NCBI RefSeq assembly: GCF_011761305.1
Contig: NZ_JAAOZC010000006.1
Span: 1 to 64,000, forward strand
Reading direction: 5' to 3'
From: Sphingomonas vulcanisoli
GTDB taxonomy: Bacteria > Pseudomonadota > Alphaproteobacteria > Sphingomonadales > Sphingomonadaceae
DNA length: 64,000 nucleotides
The notes below the pieces were generated by a model. The model made no database searches. It was given only the letters and a program-made list of their open reading frames with translations, and was not told where the DNA came from. A program made the position numbers and the translations under genes. This document shows positions 44,783 through 53,682 of the stretch, one piece after another. Every line of letters begins with the position of its first letter. Position 1 is the stretch's first letter.

Positions 44783-46974
44783 CCGAGCCTCAGGGGCAGG
44801 CTGCGTAGCCGCTTGCCCGTTGCCGAGGCGATGGCGTTGGCGATGGCCGGGGCCACGGCGGGGACGCCGAGCTCGGCGACGCCGCCCGGCGCCTCGCCGC
44901 TTGGGATGATCTCGACCGTGATCTCGGGGCAGTCGGCCAAGAGCGGCAAAGCCAGATCCTTGAGGGTGCGCTGGTCGATCACGCCGCGCGTATAGCTGAC
45001 CGCATCGCCCAGCGCAGCCGCCATTCCCCAGATCAACCCACCTTCGATCTGTTGGCGGACGATGTCGGGGTTGATCACCCGCCCGCAATCGATCGCCGCA
45101 GTAAGCTTGCTCACCTTGACGGCGTCTCCTTCCGCCGCCGCCTCGGCCAGCACCGCGACATGGCTGCCGAAGGCCGAATGGACCGCTATGCCCTGGCCCG
45201 CGCCCGCTTCACCGCTCCAGCCGCCGATGGCGGGGACGCGGGTAAGGCACCGCGCGAGGCGGGGGGCCTGCCCGAGCTGGGTCATACGGAACGAGAGGGG
45301 ATCGGCGCCCGACTTGGCTGCCAGTTCATCGATGAAGCTTTCGGTGAAGAAACAGGTGTAGCTGTGCGCCATCGCTTTCCACAGCCCGGTCGCGATGTCG
45401 ATATCCGCCGGCGCGTGCGCAAGCGAGACGGCGGGAATCGCGTAGGGCGGCAATGCGCCCTCGATCGCGGCATGTTCGGCACCTGAGCCGCCGCGCCCGA
45501 TCAGCCTTTGTTCCAGTTCGCCCATCGTCGCGGGCGCGGCGATCACCGCTTGCCAGCCCGTGATGCGCTGCCCTTCGAGGCGGGCGGAGAGCTTCGCCTT
45601 GGCCGGGGGGCGATGCGGTGCGCGCTGCATCTCCTCGGCCCGGCTCCACATCAGGCTAACCGGGCGCTTCGATCGGACTGCCAACACCGCCGCCTCGATC
45701 GCCGCGTCATTCTCAATCTTGCGCCCGAAGCCGCCACCGACCTGCATCGGATAGACGGTCACCCGGCCAGTTGACATGCCGGTCGCGGCCGCCACCGCCG
45801 CGCGGGTCAGGCTCGGCGCCTGTGTCGGCACCCACACTTCCAGCCGATCGCCGTTGACGTGCGCGGCCGCCACCAGCGGCTCGATCGCGGCATGCGCGGC
45901 GAGCGGCACGGCATAGTCCGCGGTCAGAGTCGGCGTGCCGATCGCACCGCCCTGGCTGAACAGCGTCTTGCCGCCGCCGGCCAGCGCTGCATCCAGCGCC
46001 TTGTCGACCAAAGCCGCGTCCGGCAGCGCGCCATCGGTGGCGAAGCGCGGCGCAATGACATCGAGCGCACGATCCGCCGCCCACCAAGTGTTCGCCAGCA
46101 CCGCTATCCACGCGGGATCCTCGATCACCGCGATCACGCCCGGCACCTGCTCCGCTTTCGCCTTGTCGCTGCCCGCCAGCCTGGTCTCGCCGAGCGGCCC
46201 GTGGCGGATCGAGGCGAAGACGATGCCCGGCAGGCGCACGTCGCCCGCATAGCGTGTGCTGCCATCGACCTTGGCGGGGAGATCGAGCCGCGGCAGCGCT
46301 TGCCCTGATAGACCACCCTCGCCGGGCTTGCGCAGAGGAGGCGGGGAGGGCGGCGCGAAGCCCGCCGCGTCCGCCGCGAGATCGCCGAAGCGCAATTTGT
46401 CGTTACCGCGGACGACGAAGCCCTGTGCGGTATCACACGCCCGCCAGTCCGCGCCGATCCGCTTGCCCGCCGCCATGCACAGCAGCGCCCGCGCCGTCGC
46501 CCCGGCATCGCGGAAGCGCTGCTCGAATGCGCGGATCGAGGTGGAGCCTGCCGTGACCATCAGCGACTCGCGGGTCGCAAATTCATGCGTTGCCCAGCGA
46601 CCGACGCCGCCGAGAAATGCCGGCCATCGGTTAATCTCCGCCTCCTCCGCCAAAAGCCTATTGGCATAGAGAGGGCCGATCGGCGCGGGCTCGACCGCGA
46701 TCTGCCGCCAGTCGGCGCCTAGCTCGTCGGCGAGGATCTGCGGCAGTGCCGTCCAGACACCTTGGCCCATCTCGATCTGGGGCACGACGACGGTGACGTG
46801 ACCGTCCTCGCCGATTTTGAGGAAGGCGTTGAGCACCGTCTCGCCCGGCGCGGCGGCGAGATTCGGCGCGTAGGCGCGAGGCCACAGGCCCCAGGCGAGG
46901 ATCAGGCCCGCGCCCGCGCCGCCGCCGATCAGAATCGAACGGCGAGAGAGGCGGTGCGGCGGGTCGGCGATCAT
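44779..46974 (-). CDS. molybdopterin-binding xanthine-oxidase-family subunit (isoquinoline 1-oxidoreductase beta-like)
   Basis: A 731-residue large subunit with a twin-arginine signal (SRRSILIGGGAGAGLILAW), so it is probably exported folded to the periplasm. Segments VPQIEMGQGVWT, YPMQVGGGFGRK and AHAAIEPL are typical of IorB-type CO/xanthine dehydrogenases, which hydroxylate heteroaromatics or oxidise aldehydes. The usual small 2Fe-2S subunit gene is not adjacent, nor is a cytochrome, which is odd; a partner must lie elsewhere. It overlaps hemH by 4 bp and is divergent from tonB. Confidence 0.88.
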   Translation of the reverse strand: MIADPPHRLSRRSILIGGGAGAGLILAWGLWPRAYAPNLAAAPGETVLNAFLKIGEDGHVTVVVPQIEMGQGVWTALPQILADELGADWRQIAVEPAPIGPLYANRLLAEEAEINRWPAFLGGVGRWATHEFATRESLMVTAGSTSIRAFEQRFRDAGATARALLCMAAGKRIGADWRACDTAQGFVVRGNDKLRFGDLAADAAGFAPPSPPPLRKPGEGGLSGQALPRLDLPAKVDGSTRYAGDVRLPGIVFASIRHGPLGETRLAGSDKAKAEQVPGVIAVIEDPAWIAVLANTWWAADRALDVIAPRFATDGALPDAALVDKALDAALAGGGKTLFSQGGAIGTPTLTADYAVPLAAHAAIEPLVAAAHVNGDRLEVWVPTQAPSLTRAAVAAATGMSTGRVTVYPMQVGGGFGRKIENDAAIEAAVLAVRSKRPVSLMWSRAEEMQRAPHRPPAKAKLSARLEGQRITGWQAVIAAPATMGELEQRLIGRGGSGAEHAAIEGALPPYAIPAVSLAHAPADIDIATGLWKAMAHSYTCFFTESFIDELAAKSGADPLSFRMTQLGQAPRLARCLTRVPAIGGWSGEAGAGQGIAVHSAFGSHVAVLAEAAAEGDAVKVSKLTAAIDCGRVINPDIVRQQIEGGLIWGMAAALGDAVSYTRGVIDQRTLKDLALPLLADCPEITVEIIPSGEAPGGVAELGVPAVAPAIANAIASATGKRLRSLPLRLG

Positions 46975-47021
46975 TTTCCGGCTCTAAGCCGGAGAAGACC
47001 GTCCGTCCACGATAGCCATGA

Positions 47022-47040
47022 TTTGCGATTGCCTCGCAAT
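47022..47040. promoter_or_regulatory. inverted repeat upstream of tonB, possible alphaproteobacterial Fur site
   Basis: TTGCGA-TTGCC-TCGCAA forms a perfect 6-bp inverted repeat inside the 104-bp divergent region, about 40 bp before the tonB start. Alphaproteobacterial Fur sites are often TGCGA-like inverted repeats, and tonB is commonly iron-regulated. Assignment is by pattern only. Confidence 0.4.
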
Positions 47041-47078
47041 AACATTTCGCTTAGGCAATAGCGCGGAAAGGTCGATGG

Positions 47079-47834
47079 ATGTTCGAAGCGCAAACCGCCG
47101 AGCCCTTTACTGATGATCTGATCGGCTATGAGGAGCCGCGTCGGCCGCTATCCGGCCAGCCGGCTTCGGAAGCCGCCGTCGAGGCGGCTTACACGCCATC
47201 GCACTACGCAGCCAAGGGCAACCGCAGCCTGCTTTGGCTGGTGATCGCCGGACATGTTTTGGCCTTTTGGGCGATCGTCCAATTCGATGTCGTCGGCCAT
47301 CATCGCCCCCGTCAGCGTCTCGAGGTCCAGCTGGTGCCGCTCGATGTCGTGCCGCCACCGAAAATAGCCCCCCCGCCAGAGGCTGCGGACGTCAAGGTGC
47401 AGACCCCGATCGTCGCGCCGCCGCCGATCGTGCAGCAGCCGGTAGCGATCCAGCAGCCGGTGATCAGCGCACCGATCCCGGTTACGTCCGCCCCGCCGCC
47501 GGTCACCGCCGCGCCGGCTGCGCCGATCGTGGCGGAGGCTGCGCCGATCATTCCGCCCGATGGCATGGCCGCCACCCTCGGCAATCCCGCACCCCGTTAC
47601 CCAATGGAATCGCGGCGCAATCATGAGGAGGGCACGGTGCGGCTGCGCGTGCTGATCTCCTCCCAGGGGACGGTCGAGGACATAAAGGTCGCCAAGTCGA
47701 GCGGTTTCGATCGGCTGGACGATGCGGCGTTGTCGGCGGTGCGCAAATGGCGTTTCCGGCCCGGAACGCAGGCGGGCGTGCCCGTCGAGGCGGTGGGCTT
47801 CCTTTCGATACCGTTCAAGCTCACGCGATCGTAA
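47079..47834 (+). CDS. tonB: energy transducer TonB
   Basis: A 251-residue TonB: one N-terminal membrane helix (LLWLVIAGHVLAFWAIV, about residues 50-66), a long Pro/Ala/Val-rich periplasmic linker (about 90-165) and a C-terminal TonB domain (PRYPMESRRNHEEGTVRLRV, FDRLDDAALSAVRKWRF). It carries energy from ExbB-ExbD to outer-membrane receptors such as those at 24148 and 40115. GGAAAGG precedes the start. exbB/exbD are not in the window. The N-terminal cytoplasmic part (about 48 residues) is longer than in E. coli. Confidence 0.95.
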   Translation: MFEAQTAEPFTDDLIGYEEPRRPLSGQPASEAAVEAAYTPSHYAAKGNRSLLWLVIAGHVLAFWAIVQFDVVGHHRPRQRLEVQLVPLDVVPPPKIAPPPEAADVKVQTPIVAPPPIVQQPVAIQQPVISAPIPVTSAPPPVTAAPAAPIVAEAAPIIPPDGMAATLGNPAPRYPMESRRNHEEGTVRLRVLISSQGTVEDIKVAKSSGFDRLDDAALSAVRKWRFRPGTQAGVPVEAVGFLSIPFKLTRS

Positions 47835-47874
47835 CGGGTAGCGAATCCCGCCGCTTTGGGCCAAGGCCCGCGCC

Positions 47875-49464
47875 ATGACCGATATCAAGATTCGCCGCGC
47901 GCTGCTTTCCGTTTCCGATAAGGCAGGGCTGGTCGAGTTCGGCCGGGCTCTGGCCGGCTACGGCGTCGAGCTCGTGTCAACCGGCGGCACCGCCAAAGCC
48001 TTGCGCGAAGCGGGACTTGAGGTGCGCGATGTCTCGGATCTCACCGGCTTTCCGGAGATGATGGACGGCCGCGTCAAGACCTTACACCCGATGGTGCACG
48101 GCGGTCTGCTATGCGTCCGCGACGATCCCGAGCATGCCAAGGCGATGGCCGATCACGGGATTGGCGCGATCGATCTCGTTGTCGTCAATCTCTATCCCTT
48201 CGCCGCGACCGTCGCCAAGGGCGCGGAGCGCGACGAGGTGGTTGAGAATATTGATATCGGTGGACCCTCGATGGTGCGCTCGGCGGCGAAGAACCACGCT
48301 TATGTGGCGATCGTCACGGATGCCGCCGATTACGCCGTGCTAACCGCCGAACTCGCCGAAACCGGCGGCGCCACCCGCATCGAAACCCGCAAGCGCCTCG
48401 CCGCCAAGGCCTTTGCGCTGACCGCCGAATATGATGCGACAATCGCCAGCTGGTTCGCCTTCGCCGATCAGGGCGAACGCTTTCCGGCAGCGCTGTCGGT
48501 GCCGCTCAAGCGCGCCGAGGAATTGCGGTATGGTGAGAATCCGCATCAGGCGGCGGCGCTCTATCTCCCCGCTGGCCCCGGCGCGCGCGGCATCGCGCAG
48601 GCGAAGCAGATCCAGGGCAAAGAACTCAGCTACAACAATTACAACGATGCCGATGCCGCGCTGGAGTTGGTCAGCGAGTTTCGCGACGGGCCGCCGACCG
48701 TGGTGATCGTCAAGCACGCCAACCCGTGCGGCGTGGCAACGGCGGACACATTAATCGAGGCTTATCAGGCGGCTCTGGCCTGTGACAGCGTCTCGGCATT
48801 CGGCGGCATCATCGCGGTCAACCGCCCGCTCGATGGCCCGACCGCCGAGGCGATCAGCACCATCTTCACCGAAGTCGTCGCCGCGCCCGATGCCGATGAT
48901 GCCGCGAAAGCGGTGTTCGCCAGGAAGAAGAACCTCCGCCTCCTGCTGACCGGTGATTTGCCCGATCCGAAGCGACCGGGCCTCTCGCTCAAGTCGATCG
49001 CGGGCGGGATGCTGGTGCAATCCCGCGACAATGGCGCGATCTCCAGCGGCGATCTCAAGGTCGTGACTAAGCGCGCGCCCAGCGAACAGGAGCTTGCCGA
49101 TTGCCTGTTTGCGTGGACGGTCGCCAAGCATGTCAAATCCAACGCGATTGTCTACGCCAAGGGCGGCGCGACTGCCGGCGTCGGCGCGGGCCAGATGAAC
49201 CGCCTCGAGAGCGCGCGCATCGCCGCCTGGAAGGCGAGGGATGCCGCCGAGAAAGCCGGCTGGGAGCAACCGCGCACGATCGGCTCGGCGGTCGCATCGG
49301 ACGCTTTCTTCCCCTTCGCCGATGGATTGCTGACCGCAGTCGAGGCGGGCGCCACGGCGGTGATCCAGCCCGGCGGCTCAATTCGCGACGAGGAAGTGAT
49401 CGCCGCTGCCGATCAGGCCGGGCTGGCGATGGTGTTCACGGGAATGCGCCACTTCCGGCATTGA
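47875..49464 (+). CDS. purH: bifunctional AICAR formyltransferase / IMP cyclohydrolase
   Basis: A 529-residue two-domain enzyme. The N-terminal MGS-like cyclohydrolase domain (about 1-200; [25 protein letters not shown]) and the C-terminal formyltransferase domain (about 205-529; [26 protein letters not shown]) are complete. It catalyses the last two steps of IMP synthesis. Full length and typical. It follows tonB by 40 bp, an unlikely functional pair. Confidence 0.98.
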   Translation: MTDIKIRRALLSVSDKAGLVEFGRALAGYGVELVSTGGTAKALREAGLEVRDVSDLTGFPEMMDGRVKTLHPMVHGGLLCVRDDPEHAKAMADHGIGAIDLVVVNLYPFAATVAKGAERDEVVENIDIGGPSMVRSAAKNHAYVAIVTDAADYAVLTAELAETGGATRIETRKRLAAKAFALTAEYDATIASWFAFADQGERFPAALSVPLKRAEELRYGENPHQAAALYLPAGPGARGIAQAKQIQGKELSYNNYNDADAALELVSEFRDGPPTVVIVKHANPCGVATADTLIEAYQAALACDSVSAFGGIIAVNRPLDGPTAEAISTIFTEVVAAPDADDAAKAVFARKKNLRLLLTGDLPDPKRPGLSLKSIAGGMLVQSRDNGAISSGDLKVVTKRAPSEQELADCLFAWTVAKHVKSNAIVYAKGGATAGVGAGQMNRLESARIAAWKARDAAEKAGWEQPRTIGSAVASDAFFPFADGLLTAVEAGATAVIQPGGSIRDEEVIAAADQAGLAMVFTGMRHFRH

Positions 49465-49466
49465 TC

Positions 49467-49489
49467 CTCCCTTTTTGCAGGGAAGGGAG
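49467..49489. terminator. hairpin between convergent purH and merC-like genes
   Basis: CTCCCTT at 49467 pairs with AAGGGAG ending at 49489. No clear T-run follows on either side, so termination is only probable from its position between two convergent genes. Confidence 0.4.
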
Positions 49490-49867
49490 TCAGCCCGCGC
49501 AGATACGGCGGTGGCGCCAGTTGATAAGATGGGCGGCGGCGATGGTAAGACTACCCGCGATGGTCAGCGGCACTTCGGCGCGCGTTTCGCCGTAAGTCAG
49601 CACACCGATTGCCAGCAAGGCCAGTCCACAGAGACCTGCCAACAACGGCTGCCAGGTGCCGTGGTGCCGGTAGCCGATAATCAGCGCGAACAAAGTTGTC
49701 GGGACGGCGAACAGCAACAGCATGATGTGAAATTCGGTCGGGATCGGCACCACGCTTGCCAGCGCGGGGAGGGCGGCGATCACCAGGGGCAGCGCCAGAC
49801 AATGCGCGAGGCAAGCCACCGCACCCGCGATCGCCATGCTCTCGATAAGGTCAGAGGTGCGCGCCAT
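49490..49867 (-). CDS. MerC-domain membrane protein
   Basis: About 125 residues from ATG 49867; a longer frame begins at TTG 49903 but would start inside the palindrome upstream. It has four hydrophobic helices and the MerC-like Cys pair region AVACLAHCLALP. MerC proteins carry mercuric or other soft metal ions across the inner membrane; outside mer operons the substrate is uncertain. A palindrome resembling a zinc-uptake-regulator site lies just upstream, pointing to metal control. Confidence 0.82.
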   Translation of the reverse strand: MARTSDLIESMAIAGAVACLAHCLALPLVIAALPALASVVPIPTEFHIMLLLFAVPTTLFALIIGYRHHGTWQPLLAGLCGLALLAIGVLTYGETRAEVPLTIAGSLTIAAAHLINWRHRRICAG

Positions 49868-49899
49868 CGATCGCCAGATGGGACGGGCGCCGGCAAAGT

Positions 49900-49922
49900 G
49901 CAATGATATATTATTTCATTGC
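49900..49922. promoter_or_regulatory. palindrome resembling a Zur box upstream of the MerC-domain gene
   Basis: GCAATGA at 49900-49906 and TCATTGC at 49916-49922 are perfect inverted arms around an AT-only centre (TATATTATT). The shape matches Zur/Fur-family operators (AATG-ATAT-CATT). It is 33 bp from the MerC-domain start and close to the end of the plsC-like gene. Confidence 0.55.
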
Positions 49923-49936
49923 GACCAAAAAGAACG

Positions 49937-50644
49937 TCAGCTCAACGCCCCGACCACCGCGCCATGCGCCTCCACAGCAAGCGCCTTGCGGTCCAGCGTT
50001 CCGGCATCGAGCGGTGGCAAAAAGCGGATCGTCACCGGCAGCTTCCCATGCCGATTGATCAGCCGTTTGGCCTCGGGCCCGAAGCTTTGGCCGCTCGGCC
50101 AGGCAAGCCGTCCGCGGTTCGGTCCGTAATCGATCGCCACCGGCTGCACCGCCGCACCGGCCTCCACCGCGGAGGCGAACAGTGAAGCGCGGAAGGGTGT
50201 GACGGTGACACCGTCGCCTGTGCCGCCCTCGGCGAACAGCACCACCGGGTGCGGCTCGTGCAGCGCTGTGGTGACGGCATCGGCCTGCGCGCGCGCCGCG
50301 CTCCGCCGGTCGCGGGCCACGAACACCGCCCTGCCGAGCGCGGCCAGCCAGCCGACCAGCGGCCAGCGCGCGATCTCCGATTTGGCGATGAAGCGGCACG
50401 GCACCTCGCCGCCCAACGCCAGGATATCGAGCCAGCTGATGTGATTGGCGACGATCAGCACCGCGCCGCGCACCGGAACACCTTCGGTCCGCACGCGCAA
50501 ACCGAGAAGACGGCCGAGACTTCCGAGAAACGACATAACCACCATTTGCTCGCGACCGAACAGGCGGGCGATGGCCCAGAAAAGCAGATGGACGATCAAA
50601 AGTGGTGCGGCCGCGATCAGCCGCAGGATGCCGCGCAGCGTCAT
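49937..50644 (-). CDS. 1-acyl-sn-glycerol-3-phosphate acyltransferase family protein
   Basis: A 235-residue PlsC-type acyltransferase with an N-terminal hydrophobic segment, the catalytic NHISWLD (HX4D) motif and the FAEGGTGDG substrate-binding motif. It transfers an acyl chain to lysophosphatidic acid or another lysolipid such as ornithine lipid. It lies 6 bp downstream of the Fur-family gene, in a row of leftward genes from tsaB. Confidence 0.92.
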   Translation of the reverse strand: MTLRGILRLIAAAPLLIVHLLFWAIARLFGREQMVVMSFLGSLGRLLGLRVRTEGVPVRGAVLIVANHISWLDILALGGEVPCRFIAKSEIARWPLVGWLAALGRAVFVARDRRSAARAQADAVTTALHEPHPVVLFAEGGTGDGVTVTPFRASLFASAVEAGAAVQPVAIDYGPNRGRLAWPSGQSFGPEAKRLINRHGKLPVTIRFLPPLDAGTLDRKALAVEAHGAVVGALS

Positions 50645-50650
50645 GGGACT

Positions 50651-51073
50651 TTAATGATCGCGGTTGAGTGGCACGCCGTAGAGCTCCATCCGATGATCGA
50701 CGAGGCGGAAGCCCAGCCGTTCGGCGATCTTCTTCTGCAGCGCCTCGATCTCCGCGTCGATGAACTCGATCACGCGGCCCGTTTCGACGTCGATCAGATG
50801 ATCGTGATGTCCCTCGGCAGCCGCCTCATAGCGCGCGCGCCCGTCGCCGAAGTCGTGCCGCTCCAGGATGCCCGCATCCTCGAACAGGCGTACCGTGCGA
50901 TAGACGGTGGCGATCGAGATGCCGCTATCGATGGCCGAAGCACGCTCGTGCAGCGCCTCGACATCGGGATGGTCCTCGGATTCGGAGAGCACACGCGCGA
51001 TCACCCGGCGCTGCTCGGTAATTCGCAGGCCCTTCTCCGCGCAGAGGGCTTCGATATCGATCTTGCGATTCAT
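50651..51073 (-). CDS. fur: Fur-family transcriptional regulator
   Basis: A 140-residue Fur protein: winged helix (about 10-80; LRITEQRRVIARVL, ISIATVYRTVRLFEDAGIL) and a dimerisation/metal domain with HHDHLIDVETGRVIEF. The HHDH cluster provides metal ligands; C-terminal CxxC zinc sites are absent, as in many alphaproteobacterial Fur proteins. It likely represses iron-uptake genes such as the receptor operon at 40115-42634. Mur or Irr would be alternatives, but Irr has a haem motif not seen here. Confidence 0.9.
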   Translation of the reverse strand: MNRKIDIEALCAEKGLRITEQRRVIARVLSESEDHPDVEALHERASAIDSGISIATVYRTVRLFEDAGILERHDFGDGRARYEAAAEGHHDHLIDVETGRVIEFIDAEIEALQKKIAERLGFRLVDHRMELYGVPLNRDH

Positions 51074-51076
51074 CGG

Positions 51077-51613
51077 TCAGCTCGCCTGTGATTTCGGCTG
51101 TTGTAGGAGCTCGCTCGCCGCGAAGGAAGCATCCTCGGCGACGGAGCGCAATGAGCGGCGCATCGTCAGCGCGTCGTGCAATCGCCCATCGCGTCCGCGA
51201 TAATAGGCCTTGCGGCGGCCCACCACGGTGAAGCCGCTATGCTCGTAGAGGCGGCCCGCCGAATTACCCTCGCGCATTTCCAGGATCAGTTTGGTCGCGC
51301 GCCGCGATCGGGCATCGGCGGCGCAGCGCTCGACAAGCTCGCGGCCGATCCCCTGGCCACGCGAGACGGGCTCGACCGCCAGCAGCAGAAGCTCGGCCTC
51401 GTCTTCCGCGCGGCGCGCCAGCGTGAAGCCGCAAACATGGCCGTCAGCTAGCCTGGCGAGCGTGAGCCAGACGTCGGGAAGCGACAGGATGCCTAGACAC
51501 TGGCCGCGCGTCCAAGCCTCGCCGAACGCCGGATCGAAGGCGCTGTCCATTACGGGCATCAGGCTTTCGACGTCCGCGGCCGCGCCGGGTGCAAGGACGA
51601 GGCCCTCGGTCAT
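51077..51613 (-). CDS. rimI: ribosomal-protein-alanine N-acetyltransferase
   Basis: A 178-residue GNAT acetyltransferase. The acetyl-CoA loop reads VEPVSRGQGIGRELVE, and the C-terminal LEMREGNSAGRLYEHSGF is typical of RimI. It acetylates the N-terminus of ribosomal protein S18. It overlaps tsaB by 4 bp, the usual tsaB-rimI pairing, and lies 3 bp before fur. Confidence 0.92.
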   Translation of the reverse strand: MTEGLVLAPGAAADVESLMPVMDSAFDPAFGEAWTRGQCLGILSLPDVWLTLARLADGHVCGFTLARRAEDEAELLLLAVEPVSRGQGIGRELVERCAADARSRRATKLILEMREGNSAGRLYEHSGFTVVGRRKAYYRGRDGRLHDALTMRRSLRSVAEDASFAASELLQQPKSQAS

Positions 51614-52215
51614 CCCGGCAGCCGCGCATCCGGCGCGCGGCCGTAGATTGGGCGGGGCGGGAGGTTTGCCGCATCGGCCGGCAACCAGCGCGCCGCGGCG
51701 GCATCGGGCAGCAAAGGGACGGCGGTACCGCCGCCGCGCGCCGTGGTGAGAGCCGCGGCGCCCTCCCCGAATACCGGGTCTTCGTGAACGAAACGCGCCG
51801 CTTCGGCCGGGGCGAGAGAGACCAGCGGCCCCAACGGCGTCACCGGATCCATGAAGCGCTGCACGAAAAGTTCGCCATGACCGCCCGGGATTGCCACGGC
51901 ACGCGGCCCTTGGCCAGCCGCCATGCGGGCGAGCAGCACCAGCGAGCTATAGCCCTTGACCGGCACGCTCCACGCCAGCCCAAACGCCCGTGCCGCTGCC
52001 AGCCCGACGCGGACGCCGGTAAAGCTGCCTGGCCCGACATCGACGAGCACCGCATCCGGCCGCTCGCGCCGCTCGATCAGTTCGCCGATCATCGGCACCA
52101 GCCGCTCGGCATGTCCGCGCCCGACGATCTCGTGGATATTGGCGAGCAGCCGATCGCTCTCGATCAGCGCGACCGAGCAGGCGGCCGTCGCCGTATCGAT
52201 GACCAGTGTCGCCAT
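51610..52215 (-). CDS. tsaB: tRNA threonylcarbamoyladenosine biosynthesis protein TsaB
   Basis: A 201-residue ASKHA-fold protein with the N-terminal LVIDTATAACSVAL and the VDVGPGSFTGVRVGLAAARAF segment typical of TsaB. With TsaD and TsaE it completes the t6A37 modification of tRNAs decoding ANN codons. The gene is 3 bp from the nitroreductase gene upstream and coupled to rimI downstream. Confidence 0.95.
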   Translation of the reverse strand: MATLVIDTATAACSVALIESDRLLANIHEIVGRGHAERLVPMIGELIERRERPDAVLVDVGPGSFTGVRVGLAAARAFGLAWSVPVKGYSSLVLLARMAAGQGPRAVAIPGGHGELFVQRFMDPVTPLGPLVSLAPAEAARFVHEDPVFGEGAAALTTARGGGTAVPLLPDAAAARWLPADAANLPPRPIYGRAPDARLPG

Positions 52216-52218
52216 CCG

Positions 52219-52809
52219 CTATAGGATCTGGTTGGCCTCTTCGAAGGCGAAGCGCGGCAGGCGATCGAAGATCGTCGCCGGATCGCCATAGCCCAAAGTG
52301 GAGATGAAATTGGAGCGGATCGTGGTGCCCGCGAAGAAATCCGCATCCACCTTGGCGTTATCGAAGCCCGACATCGGCCCGGTATCGAGGCCCAGCGCGC
52401 GCGCCGCGAGGATGAAATAGGCGCCCTGCAGGCTGCTGTTACGCAGCGCCGCCGGCTCGCGCCCCGCCTGATCGGGATACCAGGCCTTCACGCCGGGGTT
52501 GTGCGGGAAGAGGAAATCGAACTTCTCATGAAAGTCCACGTCCATGCCTAGGATGGCGGTAACGGGCGCCTTCACGATCTTGGCCGCGTTGGTGCTGCTG
52601 GCGTGGCCCGCGATACGCGCCTTGGCTTCGTCGCTGACGCACCAAACGATGCGCGCGGGCGACATGTTGGCCGACGTCGGCCCCCACTTCATCAGATCAT
52701 AGATGGCATGAAGCTGATCCTCGCCAACAGGTTTGTCGAGGAAACCATTATAAGAGCGCGCGGTGCGGAAAAGCTGATCGAGCGCGGCATCGTCGAGCGG
52801 GGCGGCCAT
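52219..52809 (-). CDS. malonic-semialdehyde-reductase/nitroreductase family protein (RutE-like)
   Basis: A 196-residue FMN-dependent nitroreductase with [24 protein letters not shown] and the C-terminal GYGDP segments of the RutE/HadB group. RutE reduces malonic semialdehyde to 3-hydroxypropionate in pyrimidine breakdown; other members detoxify quinones or halogenated phenols. No rut genes are nearby, so the physiological role is open. It lies 39 bp downstream of nfu. Confidence 0.88.
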   Translation of the reverse strand: MAAPLDDAALDQLFRTARSYNGFLDKPVGEDQLHAIYDLMKWGPTSANMSPARIVWCVSDEAKARIAGHASSTNAAKIVKAPVTAILGMDVDFHEKFDFLFPHNPGVKAWYPDQAGREPAALRNSSLQGAYFILAARALGLDTGPMSGFDNAKVDADFFAGTTIRSNFISTLGYGDPATIFDRLPRFAFEEANQIL

Positions 52810-52848
52810 GGCGGGTCTTTCGTCGGTCGTGGAGCAGGAAGGGCGCCG

Positions 52849-53427
52849 TCAGGCGGCGCGGACTTCGGTGACTTCGGGCACGTAATGCTTGAGCAATTGC
52901 TCGATGCCTTGCTTCAGCGTCGCGGTGGAGGAGGGGCAGCCCGCGCAGGCGCCGTGCATTGCCAGATAGACCGTACCCGCACGAAAGCCGCGATAGACGA
53001 TATCGCCGCCATCGTTCGCCACCGCCGGGCGGATGCGCGTCTCGATGAGATCCTTGATCTGGTCGACGATCTCGGCATCGGCGGGATCGTCGCCGAAATC
53101 CTCCTCATCGACGTGGATGCCGTCCGCGCTGCCCGGGTTGAACAGCGGCGCATGCGCGGCGAAATGATCGTGGAGGATGCCGAGCACATTGGGCTTGGCC
53201 TGCCGCCAGTCCGCGCCCTCGCCGATCGTCACCGAGATGAAATCGCGACCGTAGAAAACGCCTTCGACATCGCCCAGCGAGAACAGCGCCGAGGCCAGCG
53301 GCGAGGCCTCCGCCTCCTCCGGATTGGCGAAATCGCGCGTACCCGCCTCCATCACCGCCTGTCCCGGCAGGAACTTGAGCGTGGCGGGATTGGGGGTGGA
53401 TTCTGTCTCGATTAGCATGGTTGCCAT
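52849..53427 (-). CDS. NifU-family Fe-S scaffold/carrier protein
   Basis: A 192-residue Nfu protein: an N-terminal Nfu_N domain (about 1-90; IETESTPNPATLKFLPGQ) and a C-terminal NifU-like domain (about 105-185) with the cluster-binding CAGC motif in GACAGCPSS. It carries 4Fe-4S clusters to target enzymes. Length and layout match the alphaproteobacterial/mitochondrial Nfu1 type. Confidence 0.94.
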   Translation of the reverse strand: MATMLIETESTPNPATLKFLPGQAVMEAGTRDFANPEEAEASPLASALFSLGDVEGVFYGRDFISVTIGEGADWRQAKPNVLGILHDHFAAHAPLFNPGSADGIHVDEEDFGDDPADAEIVDQIKDLIETRIRPAVANDGGDIVYRGFRAGTVYLAMHGACAGCPSSTATLKQGIEQLLKHYVPEVTEVRAA

Positions 53428-53682
53428 GTGGGCCGAACAGACCCTTGGATCAAGGCTTAGCCTCCCACCTTGATTATTCCGCGGAGATCGACGATATGGC
53501 CGTCAGGCGCGATGCTTTGAGCATTGGGCCGGACAGCGTGAACTCTCGCGGCTTGTAGGCTGCGGTCGTGTCCGGCAGAGGCGCTTTAGCCCCAGGCTTC
53601 CCTTTTCACGCGGGTCGTCTTTACGAACCCGCTTGCCCCGGCATGCGCAAAGCGCTGCCGTGCGAGCATCTGAAAGCATATC

